A stretch of 64,000 nucleotides of DNA from Corynebacterium caspium DSM 44850 (GTDB lineage: Bacteria > Actinomycetota > Actinomycetes > Mycobacteriales > Mycobacteriaceae), in the NCBI RefSeq assembly GCF_030440555.1, contig NZ_CP047118.1:186001-250000 (forward strand), read 5' to 3'. The notes beneath the pieces are model-generated. The model saw only the letters and a list, made by a program, of their open reading frames with translations. It was not told the origin of the DNA and ran no database searches. This document shows, one piece after another, positions 27,320 to 35,666 of this stretch (its first letter is position 1; each line of letters starts with the position of its first letter). The position numbers and the translations under genes were made by a program.

Positions 27320-27766
27320 ATGTCTGAGCAAAGCCAAGAAGTATTCGTAATATCTGTTGCTGCAGAACTTGCTGGTATGCACGCGCAAACGCTGCGCACC
27401 TACGATCGTCTCGGCTTAGTGATTCCACAACGCACCCGTGGCGGTGGGCGTCGATACAGCCACCAAGATATCGCTGCGCTGCGGAAAGTCCAGCGCCTAA
27501 GCCAAGACGAAGGTGTGAACCTAGCCGGAATTAAAGAAATTCTGGAATTATCGAAGAAAAATCGAGAACTTAGGGACCGAGTAGCCGAATTAGAAGCTGA
27601 AAATGCGGCCTTACGCGATGCCGCGCGCGGCAAACCGCGACCACCGCGCCAAGATGGCCAAGAATTAGTACACCTACCTGCTTCCACGGCAATAGTGATG
27701 TGGCAGCCGCGCAGCCAGCGCACCCCTCGAAATTCACACAGTCACCACAGACCTGATGCTGTTTAA
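27320..27766 (+). CDS. hspR: Heat-shock repressor HspR (MerR family)
   Basis: The 148-residue protein has a MerR-type helix-turn-helix (FVISVAAELAGMHAQTLRTY, then GGGRRYSHQDIAALRKVQ) followed by a coiled coil (about 75-100) and a basic, His-rich tail. ATG 27320 is used, 2 bases after the dnaJ stop; the AGG AAA of the dnaJ end serves as ribosome binding site. It should bind the HAIR sites before dnaK and clpB. Confidence 0.93.
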   Translation: MSEQSQEVFVISVAAELAGMHAQTLRTYDRLGLVIPQRTRGGGRRYSHQDIAALRKVQRLSQDEGVNLAGIKEILELSKKNRELRDRVAELEAENAALRDAARGKPRPPRQDGQELVHLPASTAIVMWQPRSQRTPRNSHSHHRPDAV

Positions 27767-28923
27767 GTATCTGGTTTCTGCGCGATACCCCGGATTATGT
27801 CCACAAATTCCGGGGTATCCCAATATTTAGAATGTGATACCGGGGGAACCCGCCATATTTTGGCCCCAAAAGCTGGGTCCACTGGGTTGGAATTATCCGC
27901 ATTGGGCTCACCAGAAAGATAACCAATATGGTCTTTAGGGGAAGTAATGGCATGTACTAGGCCGCGCCCATAATGTGCCTCTAAATTAAAATCTTGGGCG
28001 CTCTGAGCTGGCACTCCAGGGCTTCCGACCAACACTAAATCATCGGCAATTAATTGCTCTTTAGCGGCATAACCAGCAACAACTGAGCCATAGCTATAGC
28101 CCACAACCACCTTGCGAGCCCGTGGATTACGCGCTGCGATATCGCGCTGAAAAACCTGCAAAGCCTTAGCCCCACTGCGGGCTGGATCATTACGAGTACC
28201 CTCGGCCAAAGAATTCGGGGCCTTATAACCCAACCAAGCAATAGCTGCCCCACCTGCTGGTTGTACCGCTTGGGCACGCGCAAATTGGGTGGACCAAGAA
28301 TCTGGCTGGGAAGAATTTACCCCGGCTACGACCGTCGTAATTGCAGATGCGGTGTCAATATCACCAAAGGCTGCGATGATAGTGCTGCCATCGGAGGAGG
28401 CATCTAGAAATATGGCCTGCGGAAAACGTGCGGCGAGTTCCTCAAATTCAGGATGTTCTAATAAGACGAGTTCATGTAGGGCTGCGGGGGATAAATCCGC
28501 GCGGGCACCTAAATTTCCCGGCAGGCTGGGGAGGGTGCACAGAGAAAGAATTTCGCGAGCACAGGCGAAATCTAGGGCCTGGCCTAAAGAAGCTAATGTG
28601 GGATCAACAATCTGGCGTAATCCCTGGTGAGAGCGGATAGTAACGGCAAATTGCTCTAAATTTTGCTCTAGGACCAAAATGCGTTGCAGTACTTGGATTA
28701 CTTGTGAAATTTCTTGCGCAGTACGCTGCCAGTGTTGCGGATGTTGCTTTAAAGAATCCAACCCATTTTTGAAACTTATGCCTAGAATTCCGCTGTGTTC
28801 TAGAGCGCGAATATCAGAAAAAGCACTTTCTGCAGTTTGTCTAATTTTGGTAGACATAATTTCTAATTCTGTGATGAGTTGAGTCCAAGAAGCTGCCGAA
28901 ATTCCATATTTTGGAGGCAACAT
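27763..28923 (-). CDS. Alpha/beta-hydrolase of DUF1023 type
   Basis: The 386-residue protein has a helical N-terminal half and a C-terminal alpha/beta-hydrolase domain. The nucleophile elbow GYSYGS (in KVVVGYSYGSVVAGYAAKEQ) and LVLVGSPGVPAQSAQDFN match DUF1023 proteins, which in Actinobacteria often follow a WXG100-like small protein. A His near the end (PPVSHSKYW) completes the likely triad. The substrate is unknown. Its ATG overlaps the stop of the upstream small gene, and its 3' end overlaps hspR by 4 bases. Confidence 0.75.
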   Translation of the reverse strand: MLPPKYGISAASWTQLITELEIMSTKIRQTAESAFSDIRALEHSGILGISFKNGLDSLKQHPQHWQRTAQEISQVIQVLQRILVLEQNLEQFAVTIRSHQGLRQIVDPTLASLGQALDFACAREILSLCTLPSLPGNLGARADLSPAALHELVLLEHPEFEELAARFPQAIFLDASSDGSTIIAAFGDIDTASAITTVVAGVNSSQPDSWSTQFARAQAVQPAGGAAIAWLGYKAPNSLAEGTRNDPARSGAKALQVFQRDIAARNPRARKVVVGYSYGSVVAGYAAKEQLIADDLVLVGSPGVPAQSAQDFNLEAHYGRGLVHAITSPKDHIGYLSGEPNADNSNPVDPAFGAKIWRVPPVSHSKYWDTPEFVDIIRGIAQKPDT

Positions 28924-29183
28924 CAGTAAGCAGTTTTCGTAAAAAGCGTGCTATCTAGGCTATTAATTTGCTGGCATAAACTAGATAAATTATTTAAATC
29001 CTGGGCATGAAGATGTGCCGCAACACTTAAAGTGCTCTCCCATTGAGCTTTAATTTGAGCTAAAGCCCGGGCAGTATAAGTATCGGCAGGACAACTAAAA
29101 GCCGGGGTTTGGGAGGTCTGCAGCGCAGGGCTAGCAGCAAGGCGATGTTGGAAAAGCGAGGTTAACTGCAAAATATCTTTCAT
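28923..29183 (-). CDS. Small helical protein paired with the DUF1023 hydrolase
   Basis: The 86-residue product is predicted all-helical with a central QIKAQWESTLSVAAHLHAQD; a Trp in the middle of a short helical protein recalls WXG100-like partners, but no clear WxG turn is present. Its stop overlaps the hydrolase start, so the two are coupled. Function unknown. Confidence 0.5.
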   Translation of the reverse strand: MKDILQLTSLFQHRLAASPALQTSQTPAFSCPADTYTARALAQIKAQWESTLSVAAHLHAQDLNNLSSLCQQINSLDSTLFTKTAY

Positions 29184-29283
29184 GCCTGCAAGTTAAGCCC
29201 GCAGGCATGGCAAAAACCAGGAATTGCCTAAAAATTAAAAAAATTGTGGATAACTATCTTGCTTAAGGCCTAGAGTTATCCAC

Positions 29284-30075
29284 ATGCGAATCGCGGTAGT
29301 GCAGTACAGATCCGGAGCTGATAGTGCTAAAAACTTGGCGCAAATACTGCCCTTAATTAAGGAAGCTGCAGGTCAAGGTGCCGAAATTATCGTATTTCCA
29401 GAGGCTACCTCGCAGGCTTTTAATACCGGACGCCTAGATACCCAAGCTGCAAGTTTGGAAGGAAAATTTAGTCAAAAGTTAAAAGAAATCGCCACCGCTA
29501 CAGGCGTGGTAATCATCGCCGGTATCTTTCAGCCAGCAGATATTAGGGGAGATAAACACCGGGTATATAACACTGCCTTGGTAACCGGGGATAATGTGCA
29601 TACGGGCTACCGCAAAATACATACCTATGATGCCCTTGGCTATCGCGAAAGCGATACCGTAGCTGCTGGAAATAAAGAGCTAGTAGTAGATATTCTGGGC
29701 TTAAAAATGGGGGTAGCTATCTGCTATGACCTGCGATTTCCTGCTTTATTTCAAAAACTTGCCCGCAATGGTGCGGAATTAATTGTGGTGCCCACTTCCT
29801 GGGCTGATGGGCCGTATAAAAAGGAACAGCTCATTATTTTGGCGCAGGCGCGGGCCCTAGATTCCGGGGCTTATATTGCGGTGGCCGATCAAGGCGCACC
29901 CGACAGCACCACCGCACCTACCGTCCCCGGCGCACCTACCGGTATCGGTTTTTCGCTGGTGGTGGCTCCAAATGGTGAAATAATTGCCCAAGCCGGGCCG
30001 CATCCAGAAATAATTTATGCCGAAATTGATCCCGATTTAGTAGCTAAAACCCATAAAATATTGCCTATTCTTTAA
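29284..30075 (+). CDS. Nitrilase-superfamily carbon-nitrogen hydrolase
   Basis: The 263-residue enzyme shows the Glu-Lys-Cys triad: Glu in VFPEATSQAF, Lys in YRKIHTYDALGYRES and Cys in GVAICYDLRFPALFQ. The branch resembles omega-amidase/deaminated-glutathione amidase-like proteins, but the substrate cannot be fixed. ATG 29284 lies just after a TTATCCAC box with no clear ribosome binding site. Its stop overlaps that of the next, convergent gene. Confidence 0.88.
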   Translation: MRIAVVQYRSGADSAKNLAQILPLIKEAAGQGAEIIVFPEATSQAFNTGRLDTQAASLEGKFSQKLKEIATATGVVIIAGIFQPADIRGDKHRVYNTALVTGDNVHTGYRKIHTYDALGYRESDTVAAGNKELVVDILGLKMGVAICYDLRFPALFQKLARNGAELIVVPTSWADGPYKKEQLIILAQARALDSGAYIAVADQGAPDSTTAPTVPGAPTGIGFSLVVAPNGEIIAQAGPHPEIIYAEIDPDLVAKTHKILPIL

Positions 30076-31295
30076 TCCCAGGAAAAAATCTGCGCGTTGG
30101 CAGGAAGCGCAGTTTCGCGGGCACCGGGGCCCATGGCTATAACGGTGGAATCAGGATATGCAGACCACTGCACCAAGCTGGCAAGTTCTGTATTAGCTGG
30201 AAGCACGGTGAAATCTGTGGAGCTATTGGTTTCTAGGGGACGTACCCACCACGCATCGGTGGCATTATCGGCAATAAATCGAAGGTTTAGCCACGGATTT
30301 ACGCTGGCCAGTTTTTGTAATTGCTTAAGCTCGTAGAGTTCGCCAGGGTATTGCGCACGCCAAATAAATTCCACAGTGGGAGGATTCGTCCAGTTCAAAA
30401 GCTCAAAAAGGATGGCGCGAGCCTGGGCATAGCCGCCATAATGAGCTAGGAGCACTAGGGGTTTATCGCGCGGGATTTCTAGATTTCCGTTGGGATTACT
30501 AAAGGTCCAATAATCGCCTTCGCGGGCATGTTCTAGCGGTTCAGAGTGGGTTTTGCCATCACGATAAATATGGAATTCTACTTGCCCAAATTCTGTGGAG
30601 GGCACTGCCGGAGCCAGCGGAACCCATACTCCGGGCATGTGGGCAGAGGTGGTGAGTACTGTTTGGCCGGGGTTATATTCCATGGGGATGCCCATATCTA
30701 AGGTCACCACGTTGATCCGGCGGCAAGGGCGCTCTATTGATATTATTTCCCCGGTAAAGGCGGCAGGGATCCCGGCATGGTCAGCTACCAGGGCGGCTTT
30801 AGCTAGATTTGCGCTAAGGGTGGCAAATACTTCTTCTATATCGGCGGCGGCTTGGGTGTATGCGGCGTTTTGGCTGCTCAGGGTCTCGCGCAGGCCATGG
30901 TTTAAGGCTTGTGCAAAATTGAGGTAGGCCGTTGCTGGGTAAGCATATCGACGTTGCGCTACGGCTACTTCGCTAATTTTTCTAAGCATTCCGGTCGATA
31001 ATTCGCCGGCGTGGGTGGAAGCATCGCGGAGCACTTCCAGCACGGCTTGGGCGGCTGTTTGCTGTATTTCTACGAGGTGGGGTGGGAAAATATGGCGAGT
31101 TTCCAGGATGTCTGCATACAGGCGGGTGATGGTGGCTGTGCGGAAGGTTTCCACATTAGCTGCCAGGAATTCGACCACTTCTGCCATGGTTACGGGAGTA
31201 ACTGTTGATACTGAAGTTGTAGTTGTAGTCGTAGGGAATCGGGGATTACTGGAATTAGAAGAATTAGCAGCAGCCATGGTTGCCATCATAGGCAC
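30072..31295 (-). CDS. Flavohemoprotein-like protein with degenerate cofactor motifs
   Basis: The 407-residue protein aligns by eye with flavohemoglobins: globin-like helices (about 37-140), an FAD-domain barrel (about 175-270) and an NAD-domain (about 275-400; RDKPLVLLAHYGGYAQARAI). The usual proximal His region (KHTSFQ in E. coli Hmp) reads AQRRYAY here, and the FAD motif RxYS reads as VPLA, so haem and flavin binding are doubtful. The first 36 residues are Thr/Ser/Asn-rich; the true start may be the later Met (MAEVVEFLAANV), at about 31190. Function unknown. Confidence 0.6.
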   Translation of the reverse strand: MPMMATMAAANSSNSSNPRFPTTTTTTSVSTVTPVTMAEVVEFLAANVETFRTATITRLYADILETRHIFPPHLVEIQQTAAQAVLEVLRDASTHAGELSTGMLRKISEVAVAQRRYAYPATAYLNFAQALNHGLRETLSSQNAAYTQAAADIEEVFATLSANLAKAALVADHAGIPAAFTGEIISIERPCRRINVVTLDMGIPMEYNPGQTVLTTSAHMPGVWVPLAPAVPSTEFGQVEFHIYRDGKTHSEPLEHAREGDYWTFSNPNGNLEIPRDKPLVLLAHYGGYAQARAILFELLNWTNPPTVEFIWRAQYPGELYELKQLQKLASVNPWLNLRFIADNATDAWWVRPLETNSSTDFTVLPANTELASLVQWSAYPDSTVIAMGPGARETALPANAQIFSWD

Positions 31296-31538
31296 CGGCG
31301 GGAAATTTTTAAGGGTGTGGTCTGCATAATCTTTGCAGCTTTCTAGGGTGGACTAGCTGGCTATTAGTGGTTGCCTGTTTAGGGTTACCCCCAGATGCAC
31401 GTGTGTTGCTTCCAAATCTGCAAAAAACTGGAGATTTAAGCCTATAGCGGGGGTAGGAATCAATCGAAAGTAGCGCCCCTAGTGATTTTAAAGTGTTAGT
31501 GTATCCCCAATTATTGCAGTGAAGTATTTGGAGGTCTC

Positions 31539-32939
31539 ATGGTTACTACTACCGGTGGATTAGTCGCGGTGCTGCTGGCAGCTATTGTGCTAATCGTTAT
31601 TTTGATAGTCGGCTTGAAATTACATGGCTCAATTGCTCTTTCCATTGCGGCAATTATCACCGCAGTAGCCACTGGAGTAAGACCTGGTGATATCGGGGAT
31701 TTACTAGAAGAAGGCGTAGGCGGAACCCTCGGATTTTTGGTTCTAGTAATTGGCTTTGGTTCCATATTGGGCAAGATGCTGGAAGTTTCCGGTGGCGCAG
31801 AAAGGCTAGCGCAATCAATGTTGCGGGCCTTTGGTAAAGATCGCGCCCCGGTAGTGATGACTTTCCTGGGCTTAATTGCCGGTATCCCAGTATTCGTCGA
31901 AGTGGGTCTGGTACTGCTAGTTCCCTTGGTATTTGTGGTCGCTAAGGAAGTCGGTTGCTCCCGGATGCGCGTCGGATTGCCCTTGGCTATTTCCCTGATG
32001 ACAGTCCATTGCATTTTGCCGCCGCATCCTGCCGCCACTGCAATCGCTGGCACTTTGGGCGCAGATATTGGCACCGTAATCCTGCTGGGATTGCTGGTAG
32101 GAATTCCAGCTTCACTAATCGGCGGGACCGTTTATTCGGTGCTGGCGGTGCGCAAGCAACAGGACGCCATCCTAGAAACCGAACAGGTTCTAGTAACTGC
32201 TGGTGGGGCAGGCAATACACCTAGCCTTAGCAGTGGTTCCACCGATGCTGAAACCGACACTCCTCCCGTAGTACTTCCCAGTTTTGCTATCACCTTATTT
32301 ACCATCATGTTGCCGCTATTAATCATGGTAGGGCGCACGATTACCGATATGGTTTTGCCAGAGGAATCTGGTTTTAGAGAGCTGATGTCCCTGGTAGGGC
32401 ACCCAATTATTGCTTTGCTTATTTCCGTGCTCTTTGCCTATTGGAGCCTAGGGCTTGCCCGCGGCATGAATCTGAATCGGCTCTCAGATATTAGTGGTAA
32501 TGCTTTTGATCCAATCGGGGGCGTATTGCTAATTATTGGCGCCGGTGGGGCCTTTAATGCGGTGCTTAAAGCTTCTGGAATTGCCGAAGCTTTGGCTACA
32601 CAATTGGGAGGTTTGCCGCTGAGCCCAATTGTGATGGCCTGGCTTATTGCTTTGCTGCTGCACTTTGCGGTGGGAAGTGCCACAGTGGCCATGATTTCTG
32701 CGGCAGGAATCGTCTTTCCTTTCCTTGCGGCGAATCCAGATATGAGCCCTGCCGTTTTAGCCCTGGCAGTAGGTGCCGGAGCAATTGGGCTTACCCACGT
32801 TACTGATTCCTTATTCTGGATGTATAAGGAATTTATGGGAATTTCAGTGGTCACGGCCCTAAAAACCCTCACGGTGGGGACCACTATCGCCTCTGTGGTG
32901 GCGTTGGGAATCACCCTGTTGCTGAATCTTATTTTGTAA
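31539..32939 (+). CDS. dsdX: GntP-family permease, probable D-serine transporter (DsdX-like)
   Basis: The 466-residue protein has about 12-14 helices and GntP family features: GSILGKMLEVSGGAERLAQS, FVEVGLVLLVPLVF, HCILPPHPAATAIAG and GAGAIGLTHVTDSLFWMYKE. GntP members carry gluconate, fructuronate or D-serine. The dsdA gene follows after 61 bases on the same strand, which argues for D-serine uptake, as in E. coli dsdXA. GGAGG lies 6 bases before the ATG. Confidence 0.82.
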   Translation: MVTTTGGLVAVLLAAIVLIVILIVGLKLHGSIALSIAAIITAVATGVRPGDIGDLLEEGVGGTLGFLVLVIGFGSILGKMLEVSGGAERLAQSMLRAFGKDRAPVVMTFLGLIAGIPVFVEVGLVLLVPLVFVVAKEVGCSRMRVGLPLAISLMTVHCILPPHPAATAIAGTLGADIGTVILLGLLVGIPASLIGGTVYSVLAVRKQQDAILETEQVLVTAGGAGNTPSLSSGSTDAETDTPPVVLPSFAITLFTIMLPLLIMVGRTITDMVLPEESGFRELMSLVGHPIIALLISVLFAYWSLGLARGMNLNRLSDISGNAFDPIGGVLLIIGAGGAFNAVLKASGIAEALATQLGGLPLSPIVMAWLIALLLHFAVGSATVAMISAAGIVFPFLAANPDMSPAVLALAVGAGAIGLTHVTDSLFWMYKEFMGISVVTALKTLTVGTTIASVVALGITLLLNLIL

Positions 32940-33000
32940 TTTTCTAGTCGTCGCAGCGCTTTTCTTTTCATCTTTTTCGTAGCTCTTATAGGAGGAAATA

Positions 33001-34353
33001 ATGTCTAAAATTGCCGGAAAAACTACCGCGGAATGGATTGCGGAATTTCCACTCATCGCAGATCTCATTGCCCTAAAAGAACTGGCGTGGTTTAACCCAG
33101 AGGTGCGCAGTGCTAGTGCTGGTTTATCCGAAGTTGGATTAAGCACGGCAGATATTGACGATGCCGCGGCCCGCCTAAAGCGCTGGGCCCCATATTTGGC
33201 CGAAGTATTTCCGCAGGCACGTTCCACTGCCGGCATTCTCGAATCCCCCTTGCAGGCCATCCCTAGTTTACAAAGCACTTTGGAGCAGCGAGTAGGCACT
33301 AAAATCCCTGGCCAATTATGGGCGAAATTGGATTCTCATTTGCCTATTTCTGGTTCTATTAAAGCGCGCGGTGGGGTATATGAGGTGCTAAAACATGCTG
33401 AGGAAATAGCCTTAGAAAATGGGCTAATTACCTTAGAAGATGACTATCGCAAGCTCAATACTCCAGCGGCTAAAGAATTATTTTCCCGCTATAAAGTAGC
33501 TGTTGGTTCCACTGGAAACTTGGGTCTTTCTATCGGGGTTATGAGTGCGCAGCTAGGTTTTAAAGCCTCTGTACATATGTCTGCCGATGCCCGGCAGTGG
33601 AAAAAAGATAAGCTGCGGGCCCACGGCGTTAATGTTTTGGAATATGAGCAAGATTATTCAGTGGCGGTGGCTAAGGGCCGCGAAGAGGCGAAATCAGATC
33701 CAATGGCTTATTTCGTCGATGATGAAAATTCGCCCTCGCTCTTCTTAGGATATGCCGTTGCCGCCCGACGTTTGGCTGGTCAATTCCAGGCCCTAGATAT
33801 AACTGTGGATGCAGAGCACCCCTTATTTGTGTACTTGCCCTGTGGTGTTGGTGGTGGGCCAGGTGGGGTGGCTTTCGGACTGAAAACTGTCTTTGGCGAT
33901 AATGTGCATTGTATTTTTGCCGAGCCCACGCATTCCCCATCGATGCTGCTAGGGGTGCTAACTGGGCAACACGATGCCCTCTCTGTGCAGGATTTCGGGA
34001 TCGATAACCTCACCGCTGCTGATGGTTTAGCCTGTGGGCGTCCTTCTGCTTTTGTCGGCTCGCGCATGCAGTATCTAATCGATGGTTACTACACCGTAAG
34101 TGATCCGCAAATGTATCGAGATCTAGCTCTAATGGCCCAAAGCGAAGAACTTTTCATTGAGCCATCTTCGGCCACTAGTTTGGAAGGCCCCTTCCGAGTG
34201 CTTGCCGATGACGCGTATTTAAAGCGCGCCGGGCTCACGCCCGAAAAATTACGTAATGCCACCCATCTAGCTTGGATTACCGGCGGCAATATGGTGCCCA
34301 AAGCTGAGATGGGCGCTTATGTGTCCAAGGGTTACGAATTCTTAGAAAGCTAG
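33001..34353 (+). CDS. dsdA: D-serine ammonia-lyase (D-serine dehydratase)
   Basis: The 450-residue PLP enzyme converts D-serine to pyruvate and ammonia. The PLP Lys is in [16 protein letters not shown], the phosphate loop in [12 protein letters not shown] and the Gly-rich loop in [14 protein letters not shown]. Length and N-terminal extension match DsdA rather than threonine dehydratase. ATAGGAGG precedes the ATG. It forms an operon with the GntP permease and removes toxic D-serine while yielding carbon and nitrogen. Confidence 0.92.
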   Translation: MSKIAGKTTAEWIAEFPLIADLIALKELAWFNPEVRSASAGLSEVGLSTADIDDAAARLKRWAPYLAEVFPQARSTAGILESPLQAIPSLQSTLEQRVGTKIPGQLWAKLDSHLPISGSIKARGGVYEVLKHAEEIALENGLITLEDDYRKLNTPAAKELFSRYKVAVGSTGNLGLSIGVMSAQLGFKASVHMSADARQWKKDKLRAHGVNVLEYEQDYSVAVAKGREEAKSDPMAYFVDDENSPSLFLGYAVAARRLAGQFQALDITVDAEHPLFVYLPCGVGGGPGGVAFGLKTVFGDNVHCIFAEPTHSPSMLLGVLTGQHDALSVQDFGIDNLTAADGLACGRPSAFVGSRMQYLIDGYYTVSDPQMYRDLALMAQSEELFIEPSSATSLEGPFRVLADDAYLKRAGLTPEKLRNATHLAWITGGNMVPKAEMGAYVSKGYEFLES

Positions 34354-34367
34354 TGTGGGCATAAGAA

Positions 34368-34416
34368 AACCGGCCTTAAAACTCCGTGCATATTCTAGTG
34401 AGTTTTAAGGCCGGTT
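34368..34416. terminator. Bidirectional terminator after dsdA
   Basis: AACCGGCCTTAAAACTC pairs perfectly over 17 bp with GAGTTTTAAGGCCGGTT across a 15-base loop. It separates dsdA from the convergent oxidoreductase gene. Confidence 0.85.
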
Positions 34417-34447
34417 AAGCATTATTTAGCGCTATTTTGGCAGCGGT

Positions 34448-35500
34448 TTAGGCACCATAACGGGGGGTGCCAGGTTCCCAACCAAGGGCTGGGGCGACGT
34501 ACTTGGCAAAGTTTTCTAGGATGCGCTGGTTGATTTCCACACCCATGGTATTGGGGATGGTTAGCAAGAGGGTATCGGCATCCATTACGGCTTTATCGGC
34601 TTTGAGCTGCTCGATTAGGACATCAGGGGCAGCTGCGTAGGTGCGTCCGAAGGTGGTGCGGGTAGCTCCTTCGATGGCTCCGATCTCATCTTTATCAGTA
34701 GCTAAGGCCCCAAATAGTTGCTGATCGTTGCCAGAGACAATGGGGAAGATGGAACGCGATACGCTCACGCGCGGCTCCCAATCGTGCCCGGCATCTTTCC
34801 AAGCTTTGCGATAGTGCTGAATCTGGGTGTATTGCAGATCTGCTAGGGAGGAGCCGTCGGCCTCTGAAACCAAAGTGGAGCTCATAAGGTTAACGCCATC
34901 TTGAGCAGCTTTTATGGCGGTGGCATTGGTGCCAGAACCCCACCAAATGCGCTTATCTACCCCAGGAGAATAGGGGAAGATTGGAAGATCAATTCCTGGA
35001 GGATAAAGGCGTGGGTATTGTTTCCCGTACTCAGCGGCAGTGGCAAAGCCTTGGCCTCGGATGGCATCCATGAAGGTGCCCCATTTTTCGTGGGCGATAT
35101 CGGCGCCATTTTCGGCCTCGCCTTTATAACCAAAGGCTTCCCAGCCTTTATCGGCAGGTTCGGGGGATCCGCGAGAAACCCCAATAGCGGTGCGTTGATC
35201 TGCGAGGAGATCTAGGGCGGCTACTTCTTCGGCTAGGTAGAGGGGGTTTTCATAGCGTAAGTCAATAACGCCGGTGCCAATTTCTAGGCGTTTGGTGCTA
35301 GCTGCGATGGCTCCCAAAAGTGGGAATGGGGCCGCACCTTGGGGGGCGAAGTGGTGCACGCGGAAGAAGGCACCGTTTACTCCGATCTCATCGGCAGCCT
35401 GGGCGATATCCACTGATTGCTTGAGTACATCTGCGGCGCTGGGGCCTTGTTGCTGGCCTATTGCGTGATGTCCGAAGGAAAGGAATCCGAAGTATTTCAT
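34448..35500 (-). CDS. Luciferase-like (LLM class) flavin-dependent oxidoreductase
   Basis: The 350-residue TIM-barrel protein begins MKYFGFLSFGHHAIGQQQGP and has VHHFAPQGAAPFPLLGAIAA, RLEIGTGVIDLRYENPLYLA and GVSRGSPEPA, typical of LLM monooxygenases using FMNH2 or F420. The substrate is unknown. It stands alone between dsdA and clpB. Confidence 0.87.
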   Translation of the reverse strand: MKYFGFLSFGHHAIGQQQGPSAADVLKQSVDIAQAADEIGVNGAFFRVHHFAPQGAAPFPLLGAIAASTKRLEIGTGVIDLRYENPLYLAEEVAALDLLADQRTAIGVSRGSPEPADKGWEAFGYKGEAENGADIAHEKWGTFMDAIRGQGFATAAEYGKQYPRLYPPGIDLPIFPYSPGVDKRIWWGSGTNATAIKAAQDGVNLMSSTLVSEADGSSLADLQYTQIQHYRKAWKDAGHDWEPRVSVSRSIFPIVSGNDQQLFGALATDKDEIGAIEGATRTTFGRTYAAAPDVLIEQLKADKAVMDADTLLLTIPNTMGVEINQRILENFAKYVAPALGWEPGTPRYGA

Positions 35501-35593
35501 ATTCCTAGGATAACCCCAGGAAGGTGACGTGTCAACATTCTAGTGTTTATTGTTGAGCCTCTGGCGCGCAAGAATTTTAGAAAATATTTCAAG

Positions 35594-35612
35594 TTGAGCG
35601 GAACAAACTCAA
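35594..35612 (+). promoter_or_regulatory. HAIR operator (HspR site) upstream of clpB
   Basis: TTGAG-N9-CTCAA is a perfect core match to the HspR site, 54 bases before the clpB start. Together with the two dnaK sites it defines an HspR regulon within this window. Confidence 0.85.
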
Positions 35613-35666
35613 CCCCGGCTGCGTTATATCCAGTAGAACCATAAAAAACTGGAGGAACTATTAATA

